A DNA stretch of 45,205 nt from a bacterium (GCA_017645255.1 JAGCPI010000030.1:1-45205); one strand, 5' to 3'. Shown: positions 21,419-33,538, counted from the first letter of the stretch. Notes: a model not told the origin generated them from the letters alone. Numbers and translations: made by a program.

Positions 21419-22567
21419 TTATTTCTTAAAAGTAAAAGTTTTTTCTCAAGGGAATTTATCATTACCAAAATGTCCGTAAACACTGGTTTGTAAGTAAATT
21501 GGTTTTTTTAAATCTAATTCTTTAATTACATCATTAATATTTAAATCCCCAAAGTTCTTTACAATTAATTCCCTAATTTCTTGTAAAGAACATTTTTCAG
21601 TACCAAAGCAATTAACAATTAATTCATCAGGAACTTCTTTTCCAATTTCCCATGCTAAACCAATTTCACATTTGGATGCTAACTTATTGTAAACAATATT
21701 CTTAGCAATTCAACGTGCCAAATATGCTCCTGACCGGTCAACCTTTGTATAATCTTTTCCACTTAATGCCCCTCCACCATGGCGTGCTTCAGTACCATAA
21801 GTGTCAACTTGTAATTTCCGACCAGTTAATCCAGTATCACCAATTGGGCCACCAATGATAAAATCACCTGCATCATTTACCATGATGTTTTTATCTTCAG
21901 CATGTAAATTATAAGTTGCTAATACATCGTTAGCAATATTCCTAATTGCTTGCTTTCAACTATCTTTTTCTTTGTTAGTCATAAATGGTTCATGTTGAGT
22001 AGCAAGAATTATTTTATGTACCACATAATGATCAGGATATTGGTGCAATTCAACTTGAGATTTCATATCAGCTTTAATGTGCATTACTTTTTGGTTAATT
22101 CTTGCATCTTCAATTGCCATTAATAATTTATTAGCAATGTCATATTGGATTGGTAAATAATTTTTGGTTTCACTCGTAGCATATCCATAAGTAATCCCTT
22201 GGTCTCCAGCAGCATATCTGCCATCATCTTTATTAACTTTTTTACTAATGTCAGGTGATTGCTTATTAATATTGCAAATAATCGTAAAACTATTTTCGTT
22301 ATATCCTAATGGTTTAATAACTTTTCAAATTTCTTGTTCAACGTTAACAGTTGCTTTAGTCGTAATTTCTCCACCTACCATAATAACGGTGTTAGCAGCC
22401 ATTACTTCACAAGCAACTCTACTATTATTATCTTGACTTAAACAAGCATCTAATATTGCATCAGAAATTTGGTCACATATTTTATCAGGGTGACCTTTCC
22501 CAACGCTTTCGCTGACAAGAATCTTATAGTTTTGTTCTTTAATTAAGTGATTTTCTTCCTTGTTCAT
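21419..22567 (-). CDS. metK: S-adenosylmethionine synthase
   Basis: 382 aa, full length. Makes S-adenosylmethionine from methionine and ATP in the cytosol, for methylases such as the one at 22764. The N terminus shows the ATP/methionine-binding [20 protein letters not shown]. Further in are the GGEITTKA strand, and on the minus strand near 21770-21790 the [19 protein letters not shown] active-site stretch (read from the reverse complement). The start ATG has AAGAGG 8 bases upstream. It is a single-gene unit between a shared terminator and a 196-base divergent gap that shows no S-box riboswitch fold. Confidence 0.96.
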
Positions 22568-22763
22568 TGGTTTAACCTCTTAGCAATAAACTTAATTATA
22601 TTTAATTCTAATATTTTGCTTTGATTGCATTTAAATAATGTAAATAATTGTCTTAACAATTGTGCGATAACAATTTTATTTAAATTTATTTCGCTACAAT
22701 TGATTGTATAAACCGTTTTTTGAATTTTTTTAGTTACTAAAACTCGATAGGATTTAAAGAAGT

Positions 22764-25700
22764 ATGACAAAAAATAATAATGACATAAAAGCAAACTTAA
22801 ACATTAATGATCCTTTTCAACAAGTTTATCCAATCATTTATGTTTATACTGTCCCTGATGAAATCCACAAAGGATTAGTTAAAATTGGTTCAACTCATGG
22901 CCACTTTGATAAACCATATTATGAAATACATGATAATGATGAATCAATTAAATACTTTGCTAATAAACGAATTAACCAACAAACGAAAACAGGAGCATTT
23001 TACCGCGATTTAAGATTTTGCACAATCGCAATTACAAATAACGGTAAGTTTTTTAGTGATGATGATGTGCACCGTTTATTAACTCGCAATAGAATAATTC
23101 ATAAAGATTTTGATGAAGAAGGAATAGATGGTGGAGACGAATGATTTCCCATTACTGTCTTAGGTGCTATTGATGCAATTAATTCAGTTAAGAAGCAAAA
23201 CTTCATCATTGAAAATAAAGCAACATCAAATGATATTACTTTACGTCCAAGTCAACAAGAAGCTATTGATAAAGCACTTAATAAGTTTCTCAATTCAGAT
23301 CAATTTCTTTGAGCATGCAAAATGCGATTTGGAAAAACATTTAGTGCTTTAAAACTAATTACATCTTCTTTTAAAGCGAACTTGAATTTTAATTATGTGT
23401 GTATTATCACTAACCGACCAGGAGTAAAAAAAGAATGATATAGTGATTTTACTACAATTGGAATGTTGCGTGAAGGGTATAAATTCTATTCAAAAGAACT
23501 TGGTTGTCCGCTTAAAGACGATGCATCAAATCAAGAAATAAATATTGGTGCATTAAACAATAAATGCGTTATTTTTTACAGCATGCAGGATATAAAAACT
23601 AGTTCGTTTATCAATGAAAAATCACGTTTAAATAAAAATGAATTATTACTTAATGTAAGATGGGATCTTATCATTATTGATGAAGCAGACGAAGGAACTA
23701 CTAGCGAATTAGGTTTAAACCTAATTGACATATTAAAAAAATGCTCTCCAAATGTTAAATTCTTATATCTATCAGGTACTCCTTATCGAATTTATAAGCA
23801 ATTTAGTACTGATGAAATATTTAGTTGGACTTATAATGATGAACAAAAGGCAAAAGAAGAATTCAATGCAAAAGCAATTAATCCTTATATCAATTTACCA
23901 GAATTAAAGCTTTATTTAATTAATCTTAAAAAGGATATGAATTTAAGCTCTACTTCATATACTGATAAAGATGATAAATATTTTAGTTTTGATGAATTCT
24001 TTAAATGTGATGAGAATAATAAAAATCATTTTGCAAACGAACAAGCAGTTAAGCAATTTCTTAATTTACTCATTGATCACGAAAAAAGTGAATATCCATT
24101 TAGTAATGAAAAATACCGTGATTACTTTAAACATACTTTTTGGTGCTTGCCAAGCAAGAATGCTTGCAATGCCCTTGAAAATTTATTAAATAACCATCCC
24201 TTCTTTGGTTTTGGCAATTATGGAATTGTTAATTTATCAGCTAATTCAAAAAATCCGTTAAGTGATGAACGCAAAGTCGAAAAAGCAATAAGGAATAATA
24301 AACGAACTATTACTTTATCAGTCAGAAAAATGACCAGGGGTGCAACAGTAGGACAATGAACTGCAATTTTATACCTTGCAGGAGGATCTAGTACTTCGGT
24401 TTCCCAATATATGCAAACTATTTTCCGTGTTCAATCCCCATATCAAGATCCAAATACAAGCAAAATTAAAACAACTGGTTATGTTTTTGACTTCGCACCG
24501 GAACGAGCTCTTAATATGCAATGGCAACTTGCTAAGATTCAAAAAGAAACTGAAAATAAAAATAGCATCCAAGAAGTAATTGAAGAAAATATAAAGTATC
24601 TACCAGTCATTGCTAATATTAACAATTCATTTAAAGTTTATGATGTGAATGAACTAATTAGTGAAATTCAACAAAATAATATTCGCAGTATTTGCAATAA
24701 TGGATTTTGATCAATAAATCTAATAAATTCATTTGCTGTAGATAAATTATCTAATGAAGAACAAACATGATTAAACGACATTGATAAACAAAAGAATAAT
24801 TCAAAATTATCTATCAATCAGAATGGCACAAAAGACAAAAAACAAAACACAAAGAAAGTTAAAACAAATACTAAGAATACTATCAATGATGAAAACAAGG
24901 AAGTTCCTTATGAAAATATCAAGGATGCTTTATTAACGATTGCTACTAAATTTCCCTTTTTAATTTACGGTGCATTTGATTGGCAGAAAGATATCAATAT
25001 TAGTGAAATTACAAATGAAATTACTGATGAAGTATGAAATCAATTTATGCCTGCATTAGTTACCAAAGAAATTTTTAATAAATTAACAAAATGCTTTGAT
25101 AAGGATTTATTTAATGCATGTGCAAGGAAAATTATTGATGATTTAAGGCAAACTGAACAAATGTCAATCGAAGAAAGAATATCGAAAATTACAACAATAT
25201 TAAGTACCTTTCAAAATCCAGAAAAAGAAACAGTTCTAACACCATGAAAAGTAGTTAATATGCATTTGGGCACTTGCATTGGGGGTTGAAATTTCTTAGA
25301 CGAAGATTATAAAAATAATTCAATTCCTCACTTCATTAATCTTGAAGATGTAACTATGAATATTTATGCTAAAGACCAAAAGATTTTAGATATTTATTCT
25401 AAAGAAGGTTTATATAGTCTTTATAATGCATATACATTTTTTAGATTGCTAAAAAAAGAACAAGAAAACAATCAACTTGTAATCCATGAAAAAACAATTT
25501 GAAAGCAAGTAATTGAAAATAATATTTATGCTTTATGTCAAACAGCAATGGCAAAAGCAATTACTGAAAGAACATTAATTGGACTTAATAAAAATATTTC
25601 ACCAAATATATATTTGCAAGAAGATTTAATTGACAAATTAGATCAAAATAATTTTCAAGAAATTCAAGATAATATGGCAATAAAAATAAAGAATAATGAA

Positions 25701-26788
25701 ATAATTCATTTTGATGCAATTGTTGGTAATCCCCCATATTCAAAATTAGATAGTCCTACCAATCCTTTATCGCATACCCCAATTTATCCAAAATTTGTAG
25801 AACTAGCGATTAAATTGCAACCAAAATATTTTAGTTACATCATTCCAAAAACTTGAGAAGTACATAATCAAGGAAAAGAACAAATTAAAAAGATTAATAA
25901 GTTAATGCTTAGTGATGGATATTTATCCACTTTATATAATTTTAATGATGCATCTAATTTATTTAATAATGTCGAAATAGGTGGAGGAGTGTGCTTTTTT
26001 TTAGCAACTGGTAAACCTCATAGTGATGAACCAAAAATTTATTTCCTTGATGATAAAACCAATAAATTTGAAAAAGTGTTTACTTCTGAATTTGCTCATT
26101 ATCGTCAAGAAGAACAAAAATACTATGACAAACACGATGTCATCTTTTTGCTTGCTAGCAAGCAATTAAAATCAATTTTTGATAAAGTCTTTCCTGCTAA
26201 TCATAAACTCGTTACTTTTGACACTATTGTTAAAAAAGAATGCCCTTATGGAATTAGACCAGCATGAGTAAAAACAGGTAAAGATAAAACTCCAATTCCT
26301 CACCAAAGTGAACCATTTAAAAATGGCATTTTAGTTTACGAACAAAATTATCATGTGCAATACACAGATGTAAGTAATATTCATGACAAAAATAATAGTT
26401 TGCACAAATATAAATGTTTAATTGGTAAAGCATCAAAATTAGTTAATAGTTATCCAGCTAAAGTTATGAGTACGCTTAAAATTGCTAAACCAAATGAAGC
26501 ATGTACTGAATCATTTTTAGAAGTTGGTGTCAGTGCTAATCTCGAATATGTCAAGCATATATATATATATATAGCAAATTCTTTAGATTATTTGAAAGTA
26601 TCAAACGTAATAATCAGAATATAAGTGCTGATACATTTGAATATGTTCCATTAATTGATGTTAATGATGCTAATATTCCTTGAGATGAAATTAAAGATGA
26701 TTATCATAAGTTAGACCAATACTTATATAAGCGTTTTAATTTAAGCAAAGAAGATATTGAATTCATTGAAAAAAGTATAATTGATTAA
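22764..26788 (+). CDS. Single-chain restriction-modification-type enzyme, out of frame at an AT repeat (phase-variable)
   Basis: As sequenced, the frame from ATG 22764 ends at 26624 (1286 aa). With one AT unit removed it reads on to TAA 26786-26788 (1340 aa). Domains: a GIY-YIG/T5orf172-like N terminus (IIYVYTVP...GLVKIGST, 24-44); an SF2 helicase with an unusual Walker A (CKMRFGKTFSAL, Lys191) and DEAD box (IIIDEAD, 306-309), then SGTPYR and TRGATVGQ; a Lys/Asn linker; and an Eco57I-type N6-adenine methylase with TPWKVVNMHLG, ILDIYSKEGLYSLY and the catalytic IVGNPPYS (NPPY 989-992). The displaced tail (SKFFRLFESIKRNNQNISAD... VPLIDV...) carries the usual target-recognition/C-terminal motif of these enzymes. 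It probably methylates and cuts foreign DNA. TGA = Trp throughout. Confidence 0.85.
26557..26573 (+). repeat. (AT)8A dinucleotide tract inside the RM gene
   Basis: Seventeen bases of alternating A and T, encoding IYIYI in the present frame. The codons after it (from 26576) are in frame +2 relative to the upstream frame. Loss of 2 bases or gain of 4 restores the frame to the stop at 26786. This is a typical slipped-strand contingency tract. Confidence 0.9.
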
Positions 26789-26790
26789 AT

Positions 26791-26825
26791 AAAAAGTAGG
26801 TGATTAAAAATCACTTACTTTTTTT
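26791..26825. terminator. Bidirectional terminator between RM gene and potD-like gene
   Basis: Stem AAAGTAGGTGATT with AATCACTTACTTT around a short A-rich loop (one G:U pair), followed by a T-run on the plus strand. It lies just after the RM stop and 19 bases past the end of the minus-strand potD-like gene. Confidence 0.85.
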
Positions 26826-26843
26826 GTATATATATTGAATAAA

Positions 26844-28751
26844 TTAGTTTCCAAAATCTTGGTACATGCTGTCATTAAAAGCAATTGCTTGGTTCGAAAT
26901 TTGATATTTATTTAATGGCAATTCTACACAGGTATTTCGAGTAATTACAAAATTAATATTTTTAGGAATAGCATAAACATAATTAGATGGATTAATGGTA
27001 TAAATGTTTTCAAACCAACTATTAAAATTATCAAAGTTGGTTTGATTATTACTAAACGGATAAGAAGTTTGGGTAGTAAATCAATTCATGCCTGCTTTTG
27101 CGTTCATCACTTGTGCCCCTTTATTAGTCATAATTTCACCCACGAAATTATTAATACTTAATCAAGGAGAAACATATAAGTTGTACGAAAAGTTTTGCAT
27201 CGTACCATATTGATATTGACCATTGCTATTCATGCTTCCAATGAAATTAGTTGCATTATCACTATTTGGCATTCATGGATTGTTATTATTGCTATTGTTA
27301 GTAGCTTGTGATCAATAATAAAATGGACATGAGTGAGCTTGATTACTACCGGTAATCAAATCAATTAATTGCGGATTATTTTGGTAATTTGATAGCAAAT
27401 AAGTGTAGGTATTCGCATAATTAATTTGGTTACCATTAGCATCTTTTCCAGTTGGTTCATTATACCCATTAAAAGTAGGACTAGCATCACATCCATTTAA
27501 GCATAAATCATACATAAATTCATAAGTAGGCAAAATTAAATTATTACTTAAATACTTACTAATTCCTACTGTATCTAATGCAATCATGGTATATTTTGGG
27601 TGTACTACATGAAAAGTATTTGGAGTTAGTGCTTGCCATTGACTGCTAGTTAAGGTCGTAGCATAATTCCCGCCCATGGCAGTATACAATGCATCCCCAT
27701 TATAGCAAAATCCACCGTGTAATTGCCCATTATCAAGTTCATTAATAATTCCTGCACTGGATGCGGAATTATAAACTGGATTACTGCCTAAATTTGCTTT
27801 GGATAAATAGCTAGTAAATGCCCCGTAAGTATTTTCCATTTCCTTAATACTAGAATTATTTGGATCAGGATTAGTAATTGGCACGCTATTAGTGTTATTT
27901 TGCAAACAAGCAGCTAGCGAATAAACCGATTGGGGACTACCCACAATTCCAATTTTTGGGCGTGCCTTCACCGAATTAAATCACTTTACATTTTTAAGTA
28001 CTGGTAAGATTTGATTTCAAGTCTGGGAAGTATTAAGGGAATTTAGCATTGCTAATTCACTATTAGAAGTTACACCGTTGGTAGTATAAGCAAACGTATA
28101 ATTTTGAAAGAAATAAGGCAAATCATAATTAAAAATGTTAATGTGGGTCATTCCGTTAAAATCACAATGTAAATAGATTTGTGAAATGTCACAAATAATC
28201 CCAGGAGAAAGCAAATTGCAAATACTGTATTTATATTCAGTTTGGTATGCTTCGTCTTGACTATATGATTGGCCATTGCCATCTAAAGTATATGGAACAT
28301 GATAAGTAGGATCTTGCTGTTGCAAGTTAACTTGCAATGGTAAGATTCCGTTTTCAATTGGAATGTATTTTCCATTTAAGTAATAACCTAAATGCATTCC
28401 ATTGGTATTAAACAAGGAATAATTTAATGGTTTAATTAAACCTAATGAAATTAATTGGGCTGCTTCATAATCAGTAGGTACGCCAATGGTAATTTGCTTA
28501 TTTTCGTATAAAGCAGGTAATTGGTTATTTAGGTTGTAGTAAGTATATTGAACATTAACCCCCGGATTTTCTTGTTCAATATCACTCGTAATTTTTTCTT
28601 GTAAGGAAGGCGATTCATATTCAGCAAAATTACCAAAAATGAGCGTTTTGTTGCTTTTTACGGATGCTAAACCAAATACTAATCCTAAAATTCCAGCTGT
28701 CACTACTAACAGTGCACCAAGCCCACACGCAATTGCTCAACCTTTACGCAT
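26844..28751 (-). CDS. potD: Spermidine/putrescine-type ABC transporter substrate-binding protein
   Basis: 635 aa, well above the usual ~350 aa. The N terminus (MRKGWAIACGLGALLVVTAG) has Arg/Lys then one hydrophobic segment; the early Cys9 is too close to the start for a real lipobox, so I expect an uncleaved signal anchor. After it come IFGNFAEYESPSLQEKI and PGVNVQYTYYNLNNQLPALYENK, which match the opening of PotD-like proteins (a strand with an acidic ligand-site residue, then a helix), and IGVPTDYEAAQLISLGLIKPL. The C-terminal 280 residues are Asn/Tyr-rich and hard to align. It overlaps potC by 8 bases and is the last gene of the operon. The polyamine ligand is inferred from the neighbours. 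Confidence 0.82.
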
Positions 28752-29670
28752 TTTTAATTACTTCTTTTTGGTGTTTCATGTGAAACATTTTTAATTTACC
28801 CATGCTTAATTTATGCATTTGTTGCATACGCACTTTTTTGTCATGGTGTTTCTTGGTGTATTCTTGACTAGTAGTAATTAAGGTACGAACAATAATAATG
28901 GCAAAAGTAATAAACATCACAATGGCTCCAAAGGTAACGGCCCATACTTGAATACCCTTGTTCATGGTATATAAGTTAACTGCAATTACTGATACTCTAC
29001 CTTCTACTAAGGAAGTAATAACATAGTCATCAAAACTTTGGGTAAACACAATTACACTTGCTAGTAAAATACTTGGAATTAAATAAGGAATAACAATCTT
29101 TCAAAAGGTCATAAACTTGGTGTAACCAAGATCTTCACTAGCATAAAGCAAATTAACATCAAACTTTTGTAATTTTGGGTAAATAAACACAATTGCGTAG
29201 GGTGTAGCAAATGACACTTGTGCTAACACAATGGTAATATACCCATAATTAAATCCTAGGGCAATTCAAGTAAAGGAAAATAAGATGACAAGAGCAATTC
29301 CATTAATAACACTTGGAATAGCGATTGATAAGTTAGAAATTCCTAAAACAATCTTGGTATAACCTTTTCAGTTTGATCACATCCCAAAGCAAACCATGAC
29401 TGCTAAAATTACACAAATTGGTACGACAATCACTGCAACAATTAAACTCGCAGTTAGTGAATGAGTAAACGATGGATTTAGAAAAAGCGTAAGGTAATTA
29501 GCAACTGTTCAGTGCCCAAATTTAACGTTAACATTTCCTTTAATAGGACTTCCTTGGTTGAATGATAAGAAGATAATGAAGATTAAAGGAATGTAAATTA
29601 ATGCCAAAATGATTAAAATATATCATTTTGCTAAAAATTGTTTTCAACTAAAGATTTTCTTTTTGTGCAT
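28744..29670 (-). CDS. potC: Spermidine/putrescine-type ABC transporter permease PotC
   Basis: 308 aa, six-helix permease of the binding-protein-dependent transport family. The N terminus MHKKKIFSWKQFLAKW is basic, then TM1 is YILIILALIYIPLIFIIFLS. The EAA loop that docks on PotA is seen as YASEDLGYTKFMTFWKIVIP (Glu-Asp-Leu-Gly), followed by LIPSILLASVIVFTQSFDDY. The order A-B-C-D, the 6-base gap to potB and the 8-base overlap with potD show a single transcript. After the last helix is a ~35-residue basic, His/Met/Lys-rich tail (KKHHDKKVRMQQMHKLSM). The ATG lies after AAAGGAA. Confidence 0.9.
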
Positions 29671-29676
29671 TGTTTT

Positions 29677-30822
29677 CTATTCCTTTAATGCAATATCATC
29701 TTTTGCTAAAACATCAGAAATATTATTTAAGTGAATATAAGTACTAATGGATAAATGTGGTTGATATAAATCATCAATGGTCTTAGCATCAAAATTTAAA
29801 TCATTAACAATATAAATATGCTTAATCCCTTTGACAATCTCATTGATCTTGGCCTCATCTTGTGGAAAGATAATTCGCTTCCGACCTAACTTTAAGTTAA
29901 CTTCGTGTTTTTTCTTTTTACTATTTAAAACATTTGAAGAAAAAGCATAATACTTACCATAATGAGGATTTCTTGATTGTCATTTGCGAATGCCCCACAC
30001 AATTCATTTTGGAACTTTGACACACGCAAATCACAACGCCAATAAAATCATGGCGGATACAATGCTAATTACACTTGCTCTTGACAGTGACAATTTATTG
30101 TCAAGTCCTAAACTCGCCTGACTGTAAATTTCTCCCCCGAGCAATTGAGCATTTGAAGCATTGTTCATATAAGCAGTAACCGAAATAATCATCATTGAAG
30201 GAACAAAAACTAAAGTAACACCAGCTAAAATTGCTTTTTTAGCATATGGCAAGATAACCATGAAGAAGGTGCGAGTTTTACTTGCTCCTAAATCTTGACT
30301 AGCAAGACTGTAGTTAGCAGGCATTACTTCTAAGACTTGATAAATAGGTAAAATCATTAATGGCAAGAAAATATAAACATAACCTAAAATCGTGTATTGA
30401 TCACCATAAGTAGAATTAATAGCCCCATTTAAAATATCAAACATCGTTTTAAGGCCAATTAATTTAAACAAAGTACTGGTTCAAATTGGACTGGTTACTA
30501 CTAACAGTGCAAAAACACGAAAGATTTTACTTTTTGCTAATGATAATCAATAGGCAAAGGGAAAACCAATAATAATGCAAATTAAAGTGGTAATGACCGA
30601 CGTAAGTAAAGTTCAACCAATAATTTGTCAGGTGGTTAAATCCATTACTTCCCAGTTGGCAGCTTCTCCTAAATTATCATGCGGAACAAATGCATAAATA
30701 ACGATAATAATGGTGGGAATAATTACTAAAATTAACGAAATCAAGAGGAATGGGAGCATTAATAAAAATTTTCCATTAAAAACCTTGGTTAATTTCTTAG
30801 CTCCAAAGCGTAAATTATTCAT
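29677..30822 (-). CDS. potB: Spermidine/putrescine-type ABC transporter permease PotB with C-terminal extension
   Basis: 381 aa. The first ~275 residues are a normal PotB permease: TM1 LLMLPFLLISLILVIIPTII, later YIFLPLMILPIYQVLE and the EAA-type loop ASQDLGASKTRTFFMVILPY. After the last helix there is an extra ~105-residue cytosolic part (RKWQSRNPHYGKYY... RKRIIFPQDEAKI... DDIALKE) that E. coli-type PotB (~275-285 aa) lacks. The start is the ATG at 30822 (AAGAAGG upstream), overlapping the potA stop by 8 bases; a TTG two codons earlier is a less likely start. Confidence 0.88.
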
Positions 30823-32392
30823 TGGCAAGACCTTCTTTTTTCATAATATGAAGGTCATCAGTATCTCACTTTAGACCAATGGTTTTATTAATATCAACGT
30901 GGTTAACTGATTCAACAATTAATGGTTCATGATTTTTAGTTTCACAAGTTAATTGTCACATTAACCCCTTATAGATAATTGCTTTGACTGTAACGTCAAT
31001 GAGCCCTTGACCTTTTTCAACTACATCAAAGTCTTCTGGTCTAATTAATACATCAACATATTTTCCATCAGCTGCCACATTGATATCATCCGGACGAAAA
31101 CTAGTAGTAATTCCTAGGCATTGTACTTTTCCTTCTGGTTTAATAACCCCCGTAAAAACATTGGCAACACCAATGAAGTTAGCAACTCAAGCACAATTAG
31201 GGGAATCATAAATTTCTTGGGGATTACCAATTTGCATAATTTTTCCAAAATTCATGACCACAATTTTATTACTTAAGGTTAATGCTTCTTCTTGGTCATG
31301 AGTAACTAAAATAAAAGTAATTCCTAATTGATTATGAATTCTTTTTAATTCTAGTTGCATTTGCTTGCGAATTTTTGCATCAAGAGCCGATAATGGTTCA
31401 TCTAATAGTAAGACATCTGGTTCAATGACAATTGCTCTAGCAAGTGCCACTCTTTGCCGCATTCCCCCTGATAAATCTTGGGGATACTTATTTTCATTAC
31501 CTGCAAGTCCCACTAAATTAATAACATTATTAACGCGATCCAAGATTTCTTTTTTAGTTAATTTACGACTGGTAAATCTTTTTTCAACTTGTTCGCGTTT
31601 ATTTTGAGCGTAATTTTGTCAGTAGGTTAATTCGTAGTCAATTTTATCAATTTGAGCATACAGTTTTTCTAATTCAGCATCAATTGGTTTCTTTTGCTTG
31701 AGTGCTCTTTCTAATTGGTTAATTTTGACTTTAATTTCTTTGGCTTTATCATTTTCGATTGGTTTATGAAAAATTGATTTGCGCGTAACATTATCATCGT
31801 ATTGTTCGTAAAGAATATTAATTTCATTAACGACTTGTTGAGCAGGCATTTCCCCAATCCGGGCTAATAAATCGTTATTTTGATATTTTTGCTTGGTTTT
31901 AGCAATTTTTTCTTCAATTTTCTTACGGTTTGCTTCGTAAATTTTGATTTTGCCTTCAGCTTCTTTTTTATCTTTAGCTTCCTCTTTATTAATGGCTTGT
32001 TCTTTGGCATTATATTTAGCAACTCATTTAGGATCAGCATCTTCACCAATATACTTCTTTTTATCATTAATTTGTAAGACTTTTAAACCATAACTAATGT
32101 TTTGAAAGATTGTCATATTAGGAAATAAAGCATAATCCTGAAAAACTGTTGCTGTTGGACGTTTATTAATTGGGATGTTTTTTACATCCATGTTATCAAT
32201 AATAATGCGGCCATGCGTCGGACGTTCAAAACCAGCTAACATTTTTAGCATGGTTGTCTTGCCACATCCACTAGGACCAAGTAGCGTCACAAATTCACCT
32301 TTTTTGATGTCAAGGTTAAAATTGGAAACCGCAGTAAAACCATCATCATAGGTTTTTTCTACGTTCTTAATTTCAATAAAACTATTATTCAT
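30815..32392 (-). CDS. potA: Spermidine/putrescine-type ABC transporter ATPase PotA with internal coiled-coil insert
   Basis: 525 aa against ~380 in most bacteria. Walker A is [13 protein letters not shown]-loop [10 protein letters not shown], signature [14 protein letters not shown], Walker [14 protein letters not shown]-loop [11 protein letters not shown]. Between the Q-loop and the signature there is a highly charged insert of roughly 145 residues (from GEDADPK to about [15 protein letters not shown], rich in Lys/Glu/Gln), predicted coiled coil. A long PotA with a similar insert is known from other mycoplasmas. The C terminus carries the TOBE-like domain ([12 protein letters not shown]). 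It heads the pot operon; two terminators upstream separate it from the HAD genes. Start ATG 32392 gives [18 protein letters not shown]. Confidence 0.93.
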
Positions 32393-32482
32393 TTTTAAAT
32401 AAATAATGCTCCTATTAAAATACCAATCCGTATCAATTAAATTGAAAAAATAAATTTCTGATATGTAAAAAAAATTATATAA

Positions 32483-32532
32483 AAAAATACTCAAAAAAAT
32501 TCAGAAAATCCGTTATTTTTTTAAGTATTTTT
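32483..32532 (-). terminator. Second terminator upstream of potA
   Basis: An 18-bp stem (AAAAATACTCAAAAAAAT 32483-32500 with ATTTTTTTAAGTATTTTT 32515-32532, one mismatch or wobble) with a long T-run on the minus strand. With the hairpin at 32564-32594 it forms a double stop between the HAD genes and the pot operon. Confidence 0.7.
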
Positions 32533-32563
32533 TAATGATGATTTTGTAAAATATTTTTCAACC

Positions 32564-32594
32564 AAAAAATCCGCTTAATTTTTAAAGATTTTTT
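32564..32594 (-). terminator. Terminator after HAD copy 1
   Basis: AAAAAATC (32564-32571) pairs with GATTTTTT (32587-32594), giving a T-run on the minus strand, 11 bases past the stop of HAD copy 1. Confidence 0.6.
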
Positions 32595-32605
32595 GTTAAA
32601 ATTTA

Positions 32606-33469
32606 CTACTTAATTTCAACTGTTTTTAAATATTCTTTAATGTGATTTATTGCTTCGGCAATAAAGTCTTTTTCTGGAACATCCAATACTAATTTTGCTA
32701 CTTTTTTCAATTCGTCAACTGCATCTTTAGTGGTAATTCCGTAAACACCAGGAATTTCAAATAGTTGTTTGTCTTCGATCGTTTTACTAATTACCGCTAC
32801 GTGATTATTAGCAACTTGCAAACGCTTCATAATGTATTCAAATGATTTAACAAGATTAACGTCCTTGTTAATAATGGTAATGTTATGACCATCAGCAATT
32901 ACTTGCGCATCGTTAATTGAGTGAGCAAATTCTTCAAATTCTTTATAATCAGCACCAAGGTGACTAACGTCAAAGCCAATTACACAAACTGCTTCGAACG
33001 TATCATGTAAAACAAGATTACCACCAATGTTATATTGATCTCATTCTTCTTTTGGAATGTTATATAAATAGTTTCATACTCCATCGTATGTTACATGGAA
33101 TGATAATTTTGGATTATGCTTAGCGATTCTTAATAATTCTTCATAAATTTTCTTTGCACTAAGTGCCCCAATGTTTTGGTTAATCATAAATTGGTCACTA
33201 CTAAAGGAGTAAACTTCAGCACCACGGTTACCAATTAAATAAGAACTTGGACGAATTTCAATCATTTTATAAATGTCTGCTACTTGCATGACTGGACGGT
33301 GGCTCATCATTCCAAAATAGAATGCGTGTCCTTTTACATTAATTAATGCTTGTAATACTTCTTTAGTTTCGTTAGAAATATTTCCTTCTCCATTAATTAC
33401 GCAATTATCAACATCACACATAATTAATGCTTTATTTTTTCATTCATGCATGACTTCTTCATGTGTCAT
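32606..33469 (-). CDS. HAD-IIB (Cof-type) phosphatase-like protein, copy 1, altered motif IV
   Basis: 287 aa. Motif I is CDVDNCVI (both Asp kept, Asn-Cys in place of Gly-Thr), motif II region FGMMSHRPV. Motif IV, normally GDSxND, reads ISKTIEDKQLF: the first Asp is replaced by Lys, while the second remains. The C-terminal block EIPGVYGITTKDA is typical for this array. By eye it is very like copy 2, including the N terminus (EVMHEWKNKAL) and the C-terminal YLKTVEIK. ATG 33469 has AAAGGAA at a good distance, and its own promoter and terminator make it a single-gene unit. It may be a weak or dead phosphatase, or one with new specificity. Confidence 0.85.
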
Positions 33470-33515
33470 AATATTTAATTCCTTTCTATAAATATTAAGA
33501 ATATTTATAACCACT

Positions 33516-33538
33516 TATAATTTTAGACCACATTAAGT
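33516..33538 (-). promoter_or_regulatory. Promoter of HAD copy 1
   Basis: On the minus strand the block CTTAATGTGGTCTAAAATTATAAG contains a -10-like TAAAAT (33520-33525) about 50 bases before the ATG. Nearly the same block lies in the same place before HAD copy 2, which supports a real, duplicated promoter. Confidence 0.55.

Noticed and set aside
22568..22763. Possible SAM riboswitch before metK
   Set aside because: The 196-base gap has no S-box-type conserved core or four-way helix pattern that I can draw; it is mostly A/T with only short repeats.
22564..22794. Minus-strand ORF of 76 codons upstream of metK
   Set aside because: It overlaps both the metK start and the RM start, contains no recognisable motif and has no ribosome binding site.
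26844..28751. PotD-like protein as a lipoprotein
   Set aside because: The only early cysteine (Cys9) precedes the hydrophobic segment, so it cannot be a lipobox cysteine; a signal anchor fits better.
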